Both the position numbers and the translations under genes were made by a program. Below are positions 53,867 to 62,362 of a stretch of 64,000 nt of DNA, piece after piece; the first letter of the stretch is position 1; the number at the start of each line of letters is the position of its first letter. The DNA is from Legionella impletisoli (lineage in GTDB: Bacteria; Pseudomonadota; Gammaproteobacteria; Legionellales; Legionellaceae), in assembly GCF_900639875.1 (NCBI RefSeq), contig NZ_CAAAIA010000004.1, forward strand, positions 152,400-216,399, written 5' to 3'. The notes beneath the pieces were generated by a model. The model was not told the origin of the DNA, ran no database searches, and saw only the letters and a program-made list of their open reading frames with translations.

Positions 53867-54319
53867 ATGGAAACAATTTTGGAATCATTGAAAATGATTG
53901 GGATAGGTATGATTATTTTTATGTATGCAATTTTTTTATTAAGAATTGCCAACACAAGGATACATCTTAAAAGACCTTTTGATTTTGTAATTATAATTTT
54001 AATTGGCTCGTTGCTTAGTAGAACGATAAACGGAGGTGCCTCTTTAATTCCTACGTTATGCACTACGTTTGTTCTTATTATGCTTCATAAAATATTTTCA
54101 TTGTTGTCCTTTCATTCTGATTCGCTTGGCAATGTTTTAAAAGGAAAGTCTTCTTTATTAATAGAAAATGGTGAGATCAATTGGAAGCAAATGGAAGAAA
54201 GTAAAATTACGAAGGAAGATTTATTAGAGGAAGTAAGAAAAAATAACATGTTAGAGATTAAGAAAATCAAAAAAGCTTATTTGGAAAGAGATGGGAATAT
54301 TAGTGTAATTCCAGAATAG
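53867..54319 (+). CDS. DUF421/YetF-type membrane protein
   Basis: 150 residues: two to three N-terminal membrane helices (IGIGMIIFMYAIFLLRIA, FDFVIIILIGSLLSR) and a C-terminal cytosolic domain with SLLIENGEINWKQMEESKIT and EDLLEEVRKNNMLEIKKIKKA. The pattern LIENGxI...I..EDLL..LR is typical of the DUF421 (YetF) family, whose function is poorly known. It may be one partner of the preceding small membrane protein. Confidence 0.8.
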   Translation: METILESLKMIGIGMIIFMYAIFLLRIANTRIHLKRPFDFVIIILIGSLLSRTINGGASLIPTLCTTFVLIMLHKIFSLLSFHSDSLGNVLKGKSSLLIENGEINWKQMEESKITKEDLLEEVRKNNMLEIKKIKKAYLERDGNISVIPE

Positions 54320-54320
54320 T

Positions 54321-54530
54321 GCTAATCGTTATCGAACCAGAAACCTTGATGATGTCCAATGGGAAGGATAATCGAAAGAAGTCAAAGAGGCCTGTTTTGC
54401 GTCTACAACCTTCAAAATGTGTCAATTTTTACATGATGTGGTAAAAGGTAAACAAGAGGAAGCAGAAAGCGTTTTGAATGCTTCGCAGGATTTTCAGGTT
54501 CTTCTCAGAACTGCGGGTGAGTGTAAGTAA
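54321..54530 (+). pseudogene. Remnant of a Legionella-type orphan protein gene
   Basis: A frame in phase from 54321 reads RTRNLDDVQWEG, an internal TAA (54369-54371), then SKEVKEACFASTTFKMCQF and LHDVVKGKQEEAESVLNA to a TAA at 54528. The second part resembles a family of Legionella proteins with short ankyrin-like units of the type LHAVVKGDxxKAExxL. Without a start codon or ribosome-binding site and with an internal stop, it is a decayed fragment. The family assignment is from pattern memory and is uncertain. This fills most of the 330-base gap between the DUF421 gene and the next gene. Confidence 0.4.
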
Positions 54531-54646
54531 ATTCTTTACTCTCGCCTTATGTCACTAAGAACTTTTGTAGCTTTTTCCTTGAACATTTTATCTTTGCTAA
54601 GAATTGTATTAGCCCTATTGTTTGGCTTTCCCATGGAGTTGTTCGA

Positions 54647-55450
54647 TTAACTCGGAGAAGGACTCCCAAGATACGCTCTCATAATTCTTTCTTTTTCCTC
54701 TAAACGTTGAATATAAAGGTCTTGCGCTTCAATATAACGCTTATTTCTGTCAACCGTACCTAATTTTTGAAAAGCGGTGACTTGCTTTTGATATTCTTTA
54801 AATGAATCTTCAGCTCCTGTATTTTTATAACAAAAATTAATTAATGCAAATAAGGCTGCATGCATTTGCAATATAGTGGGAGGGTGCGTCACATCCATTT
54901 CGAAATCTATTGTCCTATCAGTTCGCTTGGCAAAATCAATATACCAGTTTAGCGTATTCGAACATCCAGGTTTAATTAAAATAATTGTGGATGCATAATA
55001 GATTTTTTCTTGAGCCTCTTTCGATGTAATCAAACTGTGTTCAATGTCATCATAGGTATGTTCAAAGATTGATAGACCTGCATTTTCTAGTGATTTCTTT
55101 ATAATACATTCTGCAGCGATATGACCATTCTTAGCTAAAAAAACTGTTCTATCAGGACTTCCGAGGCTAGATCTATTGAAAATGTCTGCTAAAAAAACCT
55201 CAAATAATAATGAACAATATTCAAAAAATAATGAAGAGCTATAATTGTTTTCATTAAAAAAAATGGAGCTATTCTGATAGCTACCCTGGGCCATCGGGGA
55301 TGGATTAGGTGAAAAAGTAGCTTTGACAATATGGATGGCGTTTGGTTTGTCCCGATTGCTTTCTGGATCGATTTTAGAGTTCGCAGCGTCGATAATCTTA
55401 TCTGAGGAGTCTATTTCGGAGTTTGATTTTGAGGTAGAAAGCTTCAACAT
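54647..55450 (-). CDS. Orphan protein, effector candidate
   Basis: 267 residues, no recognised domain. The first 60 residues are polar and likely disordered (SKSNSEIDSSDKIIDAANS). The rest is mixed, with helices (SSLFFEYCSLLFEVFLADIF) and a C-terminal coiled segment (AQDLYIQRLEEKERIMRAYL) that has the Glu-rich character of Dot/Icm translocation signals. No signal peptide. Function unknown. Confidence 0.62.
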   Translation of the reverse strand: MLKLSTSKSNSEIDSSDKIIDAANSKIDPESNRDKPNAIHIVKATFSPNPSPMAQGSYQNSSIFFNENNYSSSLFFEYCSLLFEVFLADIFNRSSLGSPDRTVFLAKNGHIAAECIIKKSLENAGLSIFEHTYDDIEHSLITSKEAQEKIYYASTIILIKPGCSNTLNWYIDFAKRTDRTIDFEMDVTHPPTILQMHAALFALINFCYKNTGAEDSFKEYQKQVTAFQKLGTVDRNKRYIEAQDLYIQRLEEKERIMRAYLGSPSPS

Positions 55451-55617
55451 TTTTATCTTATTGATTAAATATAAAACATTTCAGGAAGTATAAACTCTGA
55501 ACTTAACTCAAGCAAGTTCTAGCTTTTTGTTATAGGTTAAATAAGCAGTGCAAAGTATGATTTTGCCCTGTCATACAAGTAGATTTGAACTAAAAAATTC
55601 TCTAAATTCGCATAAAT

Positions 55618-56106
55618 CTAAATAATTAAAACTTTAGTTCCAGGATGGGTTTTTACCCAATTAGCCACATATTGAATATGGTTATTGTTACCAACAGCAA
55701 TGCATCCACGCGTTGAGCTTGGTAAATGGTTTAACCAACCAAACAAAGTGGATGACTGTGTAGGCCCATGAATCCCCACATCTCGTCCTGTATACCCTGC
55801 AGCTAATTGCTTTGAAGTCGGATAAAGAATTGGAATAAAGACTTTATATTTAGCAGAGTTTCTTGGATGAGCCAATCCATACAAACCCACTGGAGTTTTA
55901 TTATCACCCGCTCTTTTTTTACCAACGCCATTGTTTCCGAGAGCCACTTTAAAGGTTTTAACTACAATGCCCTGTTTACAGATATTTAAAATTCGCTTGG
56001 TAGTGTGTACATTGATTCCATTGGATAAAGGACAAGTTGCAATACTAGCGAATAAAGTAGCGGGAAAAAAAATAAAGACCATTAGATAAAATGCTTTTAT
56101 TTTCAT
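55618..56106 (-). CDS. L,D-transpeptidase (YkuD family), secreted
   Basis: 162 residues: signal peptide KIKAFYLMVFIFFPATLFA, then a YkuD domain with the signature VGIHGPTQSSTLFGWLNH and the catalytic STRGCIAVGN (Cys near the end, His in HGP). Such enzymes cross-link peptidoglycan with 3-3 bonds or attach proteins to it in the periplasm. The ATG at 56106 is preferred over 56118 because the signal peptide starts there. Confidence 0.88.
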   Translation of the reverse strand: MKIKAFYLMVFIFFPATLFASIATCPLSNGINVHTTKRILNICKQGIVVKTFKVALGNNGVGKKRAGDNKTPVGLYGLAHPRNSAKYKVFIPILYPTSKQLAAGYTGRDVGIHGPTQSSTLFGWLNHLPSSTRGCIAVGNNNHIQYVANWVKTHPGTKVLII

Positions 56107-56193
56107 ACAATCAGACAAATATTACTAACTATGACTAATAATTATCCCATACTATTAACTTTATTCATAGAGTGCAGATAGCCTTGCTCGAGC

Positions 56194-56286
56194 TCATGGC
56201 ATTAAACCTTCTAATGCCATTTTATTCCCATTCATAATATCTAAAACGTGCGCTTTAATTTGTTCGTTGCGAATGACTTGTGCGGT
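56194..56286 (-). pseudogene. Possible remnant after the copA gene
   Basis: Directly after the copA stop, the same frame stays open for 30 codons: TAQVIRNEQIKAHVLDIM, then NGNKMALEGLMP and a TGA. The end resembles the last residues of the NsrR-like protein in this window (DILDNQMALKGLL). It could be the tail of a lost Rrf2-type regulator gene, or chance. No ribosome-binding site. Confidence 0.2.
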
Positions 56287-58689
56287 TTAAATTAAGAACG
56301 ATAATCCAAAAAACACAGAATCTTCGCGCGTTGTTTCACCTAATTGCCGACGTATGGACTTTAGTGCTCCATAATACTGTTGGTGTTCATACTCCACAAA
56401 AGCGACGATCCCAGGTGCTAGCCGATAGTTTGGGCCAGCAATGAAATACATCTCATTTAAACCATTTCCAATTTGATCTTCCCTGACTGTTTTAGTTGCA
56501 GCGATGGCTCGAATTTCCACTCCGAAAAAAAGATTATTCGTTAATTGAATGTTACGGCCAAACTCAATATCTGCTTTAAAACTTCCTTTGTGGTAATAAA
56601 ATCTGGAACTATTATCAATAAAATAGTACATCAATCCTTCAAAACCAATTCCAGGTTGCCAGTAAGGTGTTTGAGAAGGTCGATAAAAATAATTAACTCC
56701 CCCTTTAAGAGCCCAAAATTGGCTGATTTGACGCCAGTAGAATACATCAATATCTGCATTTGAAATGCTACCTTTTTCCATTTCTGCGTCGTTTATAAAA
56801 AGTTGTAGCTTATTAAAATCAGGGCCATATAAACCATAATAAGTCAACATTTGTCTGTTATGTGAAAAATCCCCACCAACATCTATCCAAGATGCCGCAA
56901 AAAACTTATTCGGGGTATGCACGGGATGTTTTACTATGGATAACGGTATAGGACGCACCTCATCCACTCTGACAATGGGACGATTATAATAAGGGGTTTC
57001 TTGAATAATATCTTGAGGTTTTTTTTTGCCTTTAGCTACCTCTTCAAGTGAGGCGTATTGAAAAACCCGAGCTAGCCCTGAAACCATATGATTTAACATA
57101 TGGCAATGGAAAAACCATTGTCCGCTTGCATCCGTATCTAAATCAGCAGTAACCTGACTACCAGGCGGAACATCGATGGTATGTAAAAGAGGATCATAGC
57201 TTCCATTTCCGTTTCTTAAAATCATCCAATGTCCATGTAGATGCATGGGGTGGTGCATCATTGAGTTATTGGTAAACACCAATCGGTATCGTTTTCCCGG
57301 CACCAGCATGATGGGTTTTGCATTGTATTCCGGTACGCCATTAATAAACCAAATGAATCGATCCATAAAACCAAAGAGTTTTAAATCAACGGTTTTATAA
57401 ATGGGCTTGTCTGGATCATTTGTTTTTCGCCACGATTTTAAAGTTTGATATTTCGTCCCTATTGTGACGGTGTTTTGTTCTTTTTTATCTATTTTTGATG
57501 CATTGTTTTGTGCTGAATTCGGAAGATGAGAGGCGACCATTGTGTTTATTTTAGGTTGTTGGTTTAATGTGCTTTGCATACCCATATTTTTCATTGGCTT
57601 TAGTCCGCGCTTATGTTCGTTAGCCATTTTTTCGCGGGTAACGGGTAAAGGCTCAGGAAAGGGTTTTACTGCATTATAAGGAACAAGTTGATTCGGTTTT
57701 GTGACTAAAGCTCCAAATACTTTACCTACTTTATCGGTTGATTCAGCATATATAATATAAGGCTTATCTTTTTCAATTTTTACTAACACATCATTCGTTT
57801 CGCCTGGACCCATGCGAAAACTGTTTACCGGATAGGGAACAACATCATTACCTTGCACATGCACCATTTGCATATTGGCATCAGGCATTTTGATATGAAA
57901 AAAAGTATTGGCGCCAGCATCAATGAAGCGAAGTCGCACAACATCCCCTACCTTTACCAATTTAGTCCACGGATTATGTTTTGTATGGCCATGCATTAAA
58001 AAAGCATCATAGGCTACATCATTAATATCAAATATTCCCATGCGCATGAATTGCATCATTTTATAATCCATCCACAGCTTTTTTCTTTCTTTTGGGTCAG
58101 CTTTGCTATAACTGCGCAAAAAATGAGAAAGCGAGGGTTGCAAAGGAAAAAGAGGGCCATAATACTCACCAGTTTTTTTTAAATTTGCTTGAATATGATC
58201 GGCTTTGGTATTTTTCCAGTCGGACAAAACAACAACATAATCTTTTGTATATTCAAAGGGGGGTGGATATTTTGGCTCAATAATAAATGCACCATATAAT
58301 CCCTCTTGTTCTTGCAAACCGGCATGGGAATGATACCAGTAGGTTCCCGATTGGCGCAGTTTGTATTTATACTGGAAAGTTTCGCCAGGTGGAATTCCTT
58401 TTTGAGTAATATTTAATACCCCATCCATTTGCCATGGAAGAATGATTCCATGCCAATGAACAGCCGCGTCTTTATCCAAGTGATTGTGGACATTAATTAT
58501 TACGGTATCTCCTTCCTTAAATCTCAGGGTAGGAGCGGGTATTTGATTATTAACAGTAATGGCTCTTGCAGGCTTGCCATTAAAATTAACCGTATTGTAT
58601 GAAATGGTTAAATCAACTGTCTTCTCTTGGGCCCATAAGCTGCTTGCAAGCATCAAGGTTAATAATCCTACCCAAAATCCATTTTTCAC
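56287..58689 (-). CDS. copA: Fused CopA-type multicopper oxidase and CopB-type outer-membrane protein
   Basis: 800 residues with signal peptide (VGLLTLMLASSLWA). Residues about 25-560 form a three-cupredoxin multicopper oxidase: AAVHWHGIILPWQMDG, YWYHSHAG, HHPMHLHGHWMIL and FFHCHMLNHMVSGL hold the copper-binding His and the Cys. Residues about 590-800 match CopB: beta-strands such as WIDVGGDFSHNRQMLTYYG and VEYEHQQYYGALKSIRRQLG. In most bacteria copA and copB are separate genes. The enzyme oxidises Cu(I) in the periplasm to protect the cell. The fusion would tie oxidase and outer membrane protein together. The start is GTG, AAGGA nine bases upstream. Confidence 0.9.
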   Translation of the reverse strand: MKNGFWVGLLTLMLASSLWAQEKTVDLTISYNTVNFNGKPARAITVNNQIPAPTLRFKEGDTVIINVHNHLDKDAAVHWHGIILPWQMDGVLNITQKGIPPGETFQYKYKLRQSGTYWYHSHAGLQEQEGLYGAFIIEPKYPPPFEYTKDYVVVLSDWKNTKADHIQANLKKTGEYYGPLFPLQPSLSHFLRSYSKADPKERKKLWMDYKMMQFMRMGIFDINDVAYDAFLMHGHTKHNPWTKLVKVGDVVRLRFIDAGANTFFHIKMPDANMQMVHVQGNDVVPYPVNSFRMGPGETNDVLVKIEKDKPYIIYAESTDKVGKVFGALVTKPNQLVPYNAVKPFPEPLPVTREKMANEHKRGLKPMKNMGMQSTLNQQPKINTMVASHLPNSAQNNASKIDKKEQNTVTIGTKYQTLKSWRKTNDPDKPIYKTVDLKLFGFMDRFIWFINGVPEYNAKPIMLVPGKRYRLVFTNNSMMHHPMHLHGHWMILRNGNGSYDPLLHTIDVPPGSQVTADLDTDASGQWFFHCHMLNHMVSGLARVFQYASLEEVAKGKKKPQDIIQETPYYNRPIVRVDEVRPIPLSIVKHPVHTPNKFFAASWIDVGGDFSHNRQMLTYYGLYGPDFNKLQLFINDAEMEKGSISNADIDVFYWRQISQFWALKGGVNYFYRPSQTPYWQPGIGFEGLMYYFIDNSSRFYYHKGSFKADIEFGRNIQLTNNLFFGVEIRAIAATKTVREDQIGNGLNEMYFIAGPNYRLAPGIVAFVEYEHQQYYGALKSIRRQLGETTREDSVFFGLSFLI

Positions 58690-58882
58690 AAAACTGATTC
58701 CTTTGTTTTTTTAGATACTGAAAATAACTATATCAGTTAATAGCGATGAGGGGTTAAGTCTATTTATAATGCTCTTTATTTTGGTCCAAAAGCCAGCTCA
58801 TTAGACAACTTTTTCAACTGGACATATCTCTAACTGCAACTGACTCAAATAACACGTTTAATATACTGTACATTCTTTATTT

Positions 58883-59839
58883 TTACAAAAACGCATCGCT
58901 GTAAATTTTAGATGAAGGAACGCCAGCTAAAAAGACTTTTGTTTTTAGTTTATTGGTTGTTTCTTTCGGTCCACATACATAAATTTGAACACTATCGGTA
59001 TGATTTAACTGTATCAATAATTGCTGCGTGATATCTGATTCCTGGTAACGTCCATTACTCTTTAATACGCAGGGTATATATTGAAAGTTCTGGTAAAACA
59101 CTGCCAAAGTTTTCAGTTCTTCAGCGTAATAAATATCATCATCCTGACAGCCCCCATGGATTAAGGTGATTTTGCCTGGATGCTGTTTGCTTAGTGCTGT
59201 TTTGACGATGCCTAATAAAGGCGCTAATCCAGTACCGGTTCCGGCTAAAAGTATGTCGAAAGAGGATTGGTCCGGATTCATATAATAGCATTTACCAAAA
59301 GGCCCTCTGATATGAACCATTATGTCAATGGTTGCCTTTTCCCGAAGCCATTGGCTCATTGCCCCATCGTCTTTAAGCTTGATATGCAGTTCAATATAGC
59401 CTTCTTTTTCTGGTATGTTGGCAATGGAATAACTTCGTGATATTCCTTCAGGATTTAATAGATTCAGGTATTGACCTGGTATCCAGTTTTCTAAATGCTC
59501 TGCTATGAGTTTTAATCGAATGACATTGTGAGTGAGGAGCGCTATCTCTGTGATCATGGCTTGTTGTTCACACTCAGCTGCATCCGGGTTTTTGAGATGA
59601 AGGGTATTTGCGGGCTTGGCCTGACAAGCAAGAAAATATCCTTGGGATTTTAAGGTCTCAGGCAAACCTTCCTGCCATTTTGACTCAATTGGGGTGTCGG
59701 TGGTTTTGATCAAACAAGCCTGACAAACTCCGGACCGACACGAATTAGGATAATCAACATCATGTCGCAACAAGCAGTCAAGCACTGACTCATCTTCAAT
59801 TGATTGTAAGATTTGTTCGTTGTAATGCAGTTCGGCCAT
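58883..59839 (-). CDS. 2Fe-2S ferredoxin-NAD(P)H reductase fusion (oxygenase reductase type)
   Basis: 318 residues. Residues 1-90 form a plant-type ferredoxin: NSCRSGVCQACLIKT (C-x4-C-x2-C) and FLACQ for the fourth ligand. Residues about 95-318 form a ferredoxin-NADP reductase module: FAD loop RSYSIANIPE, NAD loop LLAGTGTGLAPLLGIV and CGPKETT at the end. It transfers electrons from NAD(P)H to a partner. The truncated haemoglobin gene lies four bases upstream in the same operon, so it probably reduces that globin. Together they would do the job of flavohaemoglobin Hmp (NO dioxygenase) split into two proteins. Confidence 0.9.
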   Translation of the reverse strand: MAELHYNEQILQSIEDESVLDCLLRHDVDYPNSCRSGVCQACLIKTTDTPIESKWQEGLPETLKSQGYFLACQAKPANTLHLKNPDAAECEQQAMITEIALLTHNVIRLKLIAEHLENWIPGQYLNLLNPEGISRSYSIANIPEKEGYIELHIKLKDDGAMSQWLREKATIDIMVHIRGPFGKCYYMNPDQSSFDILLAGTGTGLAPLLGIVKTALSKQHPGKITLIHGGCQDDDIYYAEELKTLAVFYQNFQYIPCVLKSNGRYQESDITQQLLIQLNHTDSVQIYVCGPKETTNKLKTKVFLAGVPSSKIYSDAFL

Positions 59840-59843
59840 ACCA

Positions 59844-60212
59844 TCACCTATCTAAAACATCATCACGCACGCTGTTAGCAATAGCAGCTACTTCCTGAAT
59901 ATCTTTTTCATTTGCGCCTAACTCTTGCAACGTTGCCTCCAAATGTTCAATGACAATATCTACATGGGTATCATTTAATCCACGTTTGATTAAATGACGA
60001 TGACCTTCGCGCATATCTTTTCCGTTATAATGATTAGGGCCACTAAAAACCATGGTTAAGAAGCCTTTTTGTTTGAGGATTTGTTGTTCCATATCCACAT
60101 CATCAAAAAAATGACTGACTCTATCATCGGTTAACATTTTGCGATAAAAGATATCAACAGCAGAGTTGACGGCGTTTTGGCCACCTAAGCGCTCAAATAA
60201 CGATTCAGACAT
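59844..60212 (-). CDS. Truncated haemoglobin, group I type
   Basis: 122 residues. Landmarks: SLFERLGGQNAVNSAVDIFY, LTDDRVSHFFDDVDM, the distal pocket region KGFLTMVFSGPNHYNGKDM and the proximal His in EGHRHLIKRGL. It binds haem and is expected to oxidise NO to nitrate with O2. The ATG at 60212 has AAGGAGTATACC just upstream; the longer frame to 60272 would run through the promoter and operator. First gene of the operon with the ferredoxin reductase, controlled by the NsrR operator. Confidence 0.93.
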   Translation of the reverse strand: MSESLFERLGGQNAVNSAVDIFYRKMLTDDRVSHFFDDVDMEQQILKQKGFLTMVFSGPNHYNGKDMREGHRHLIKRGLNDTHVDIVIEHLEATLQELGANEKDIQEVAAIANSVRDDVLDR

Positions 60213-60225
60213 GGTATACTCCTTA

Positions 60226-60248
60226 AAGATGTATTTGAAATACATCTT
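60226..60248. promoter_or_regulatory. NsrR operator, perfect 11-1-11 inverted repeat
   Basis: AAGATGTATTT, one G, then AAATACATCTT: two perfect 11-base arms with one base between. The known NsrR consensus is two 11-bp AAGATGCATTT-like half-sites in exactly this spacing. It lies between the globin operon and nsrR, overlaps the -10 box of the globin promoter and could also control nsrR. Confidence 0.88.
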
Positions 60249-60272
60249 ATAAAAAGAAATAATACCCGTCAA
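60244..60272 (-). promoter_or_regulatory. Sigma-70 type promoter of the globin operon
   Basis: On the minus strand TTGACG (60272-60267) and TAAGAT (60249-60244) are separated by 17 bases. The operator overlaps the -10 box, so bound NsrR would block RNA polymerase and NO would relieve repression. Confidence 0.75.
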
Positions 60273-60293
60273 GAAATGATTTAGAGGTTACGT

Positions 60294-60734
60294 ATGCAAT
60301 TAACCCAGTTCACCGATTACTCATTAAGAGCATTGATATATATTGCGCTCAGAAAAGACTTGTGCACGATTAATGACATTGCCAGCGCTTATTCAATTTC
60401 ATCCAATCATTTGCTTAAAATTATTCATAATTTATCAAAGATGGGGGTGATTAGAACCCTTCGGGGCAAAAGCGGTGGTATTACAATGGCTCAAAACCCC
60501 TCTGATATTAATTTGGGTGAATTGGTTATCAAGCTGGAGCCACATTTTGATTTGGTGCCTTGTTTTAATCAAGAAAAGGCAAACTGTTGTATTGCGCCTG
60601 CTTGCAAGTTAAAACGTATTTTATTTGATGCCAAAGAAAGCTTTTTGGCTGTTTTGAAGGAATACACGTTTGCGGATATTCTCGATAATCAAATGGCGTT
60701 GAAAGGGTTACTTTCTATTGATGAGAAGACGTAA
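60294..60734 (+). CDS. nsrR: NO-sensing Rrf2-family repressor NsrR
   Basis: 146 residues. The winged helix (MQLTQFTDYSLRALIYIALR, SSNHLLKIIHNLSKMGVIRT, RGKSGGITMA) and the three Cys of the Fe-S cluster (PCFNQEKANCCIAPACKL, about 91-105) are those of NsrR. It represses NO-detoxifying genes until NO destroys the cluster. It is divergent from the globin operon and shares the 60226-60248 operator. Confidence 0.92.
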   Translation: MQLTQFTDYSLRALIYIALRKDLCTINDIASAYSISSNHLLKIIHNLSKMGVIRTLRGKSGGITMAQNPSDINLGELVIKLEPHFDLVPCFNQEKANCCIAPACKLKRILFDAKESFLAVLKEYTFADILDNQMALKGLLSIDEKT

Positions 60735-61039
60735 CCAACAAATCCAATTTCGGTTTCTTCGGCCAGTAATCAAGAAAAGCTTTTAATACTTTGGCATGAT
60801 TGTGTTTTTTATCTTTTTGCAGCATAAAACAATACGACTTCCTTGTTTTTGGCTTGTGTCAGTATTTCTTCAACCAATTCTTGTTGTCTACTAAGTTCAT
60901 CGATATATTGACTTGCAAAATCTAGCCATTTTCTCAGCTCAGGACTAGGGGCTATTTCTTTTAACCACGCATCAATTGGAAGCTTATCTTTAACCCGGGT
61001 TTCACTACTTTTCACCCAGGCTAACTCGCGGCAAAGTGA
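60715..61039 (-). pseudogene. Decayed DUF488 gene (truncated and frameshifted)
   Basis: The readable frame holds [40 protein letters not shown] and VVLFYAAK, the core of a DUF488 protein, but lacks its N-terminal RVLVDRLWPRG block. After a five-base T run (60814-60818) the frame stops; with one base less it continues as [18 protein letters not shown], the expected DUF488 C-terminus (YAAK-x-x-x-HNNA). So the gene has lost its 5' end and carries a homopolymer frameshift. It overlaps the end of nsrR. Confidence 0.75.
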
Positions 61040-61140
61040 CGCTAAAAACTACCTAGAGTTAATTTCTCGGTGGAACATAACAGTCGCTTGACTGAGCATT
61101 AATGTTACAATATGCTCTGCCTCACTTAAGAAAGATCAAT

Positions 61141-62025
61141 ATGTTACCTAAATTAGAAACGTTATCACAAGACGAACAAGATTATATAAAGAGGAGCAAC
61201 AATCCTGAAACTTGTGCTGCATGGATAGTCCGCACACACAAAGATCAGGAAGAACTCCGTGAAGCTATCTGTTTTTTGGAACAATTAGCTCCAATTAATA
61301 GTTTAGAGCAGGCACTCTTGATTTTTGATGCGAGTCATTATCCTTACCGTAGAACTCATTTTCATTATGTGCAAACTCTTGCAGAAGTCTTGGCTAATCC
61401 CTTGGCACAAACTATTTTTTCAGCACGCCTTCGTTGCTTCGGTTGGTATGCTACACCCTCTGATCCTTTGGAATCTCTGGACAACATTGATAAATTCATC
61501 GAAGAATTATATCAGTTGAAAACAGAGGACGAGAAAATCCGCTATTTCTTTGATTATTTTGCAATACTTCGCCCACACCCTTTCAGCCAAAGAGACATAG
61601 AGGAAATAAATATAGACGACACAGTATGTGCTGTTTTATCTTGCCATTGTGAAGCACTTGTCCAATCGGTGCAAACCGCTGAAGAATGTGAGGCTGCAAA
61701 GCGTTTTATAAGACAGTTGAGATTTTACGGAGGAGATAGGGTTTTATTTAACAAGCTAAAATATCAAATAGCCAGCCAAATTGAATCTAAAGAATCAGGC
61801 GTCACTCGTAGGTATGATGAACTCATGGATGATATATGGCAGCACTTCCAGACTCCTAAACCCCACATGATAAAATTCTCAAAAATGTTCGTAAATTCTC
61901 AATATTCCGCTCAGCCCCAATCTCTGATAACTATGTTTGCTGTTCCGGTCAGTTCTAGTTTTGAATGCCTCGTGAGTCAAGAAGCCATGCAGATACAAGA
62001 TAGTAATCAGTTCCAATCAACATGA
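61141..62025 (+). CDS. Orphan protein, effector candidate
   Basis: About 294 residues, almost wholly helical, with many Glu, Leu and Cys (SQDEQDYIKRSNNPETCAAW, EELYQLKTEDEKIRYFFDYF, VQTAEECEAAKRFIRQLRFY). No signal peptide, no recognised domain. The ATG at 61141 follows AGAAAGATCAAT; an in-frame upstream start at 61102 is possible. The helical, soluble nature and the surroundings suggest a secreted effector. Confidence 0.65.
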   Translation: MLPKLETLSQDEQDYIKRSNNPETCAAWIVRTHKDQEELREAICFLEQLAPINSLEQALLIFDASHYPYRRTHFHYVQTLAEVLANPLAQTIFSARLRCFGWYATPSDPLESLDNIDKFIEELYQLKTEDEKIRYFFDYFAILRPHPFSQRDIEEINIDDTVCAVLSCHCEALVQSVQTAEECEAAKRFIRQLRFYGGDRVLFNKLKYQIASQIESKESGVTRRYDELMDDIWQHFQTPKPHMIKFSKMFVNSQYSAQPQSLITMFAVPVSSSFECLVSQEAMQIQDSNQFQST

Positions 62026-62362
62026 GCCTTCAGGAGAAGAGCTAAATGGCACTTATTTAATCCCATAACTTTATGAAATATATAAAACGTTCAGAGTCAG
62101 ACTATGAACCACTATATGAAGGCAAAAGGCAAGCCTCGAATTGATATGTAATTTTTAAAAATGCCCGATCGTTTTTTAGCTATATCCTTGAATTGCAATT
62201 ATTAATTTTGGGAGTGTTGGGGATAATAGCTACAAGAATTATTAACTTTACTGGAGATTCTTGTAAGGAATGCTTGTGCAACTACCTTAAAAAAAGAAAT
62301 AGGAAAGAGATAGAATAGTAGAAGGATTGCTGCGCCAGATATTTTCTGGCGCATGGAGAAGA
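62026..62362. other. Intergenic region without recognised gene
   Basis: About 340 AT-rich bases between the convergent genes. The longest frames are about 20 codons, without ribosome-binding sites. The only structure seen is the hairpin at 62331-62353. Confidence 0.6.
62331..62353. terminator. Hairpin at the end of the NlpC/P60-like gene
   Basis: TGCGCCAGA and TCTGGCGCA form a perfect 9-bp stem with a five-base loop, ten bases after the stop of the minus-strand gene. There is no clear T-run after it on the minus strand, so it may only slow polymerase or protect the transcript end. Confidence 0.4.
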
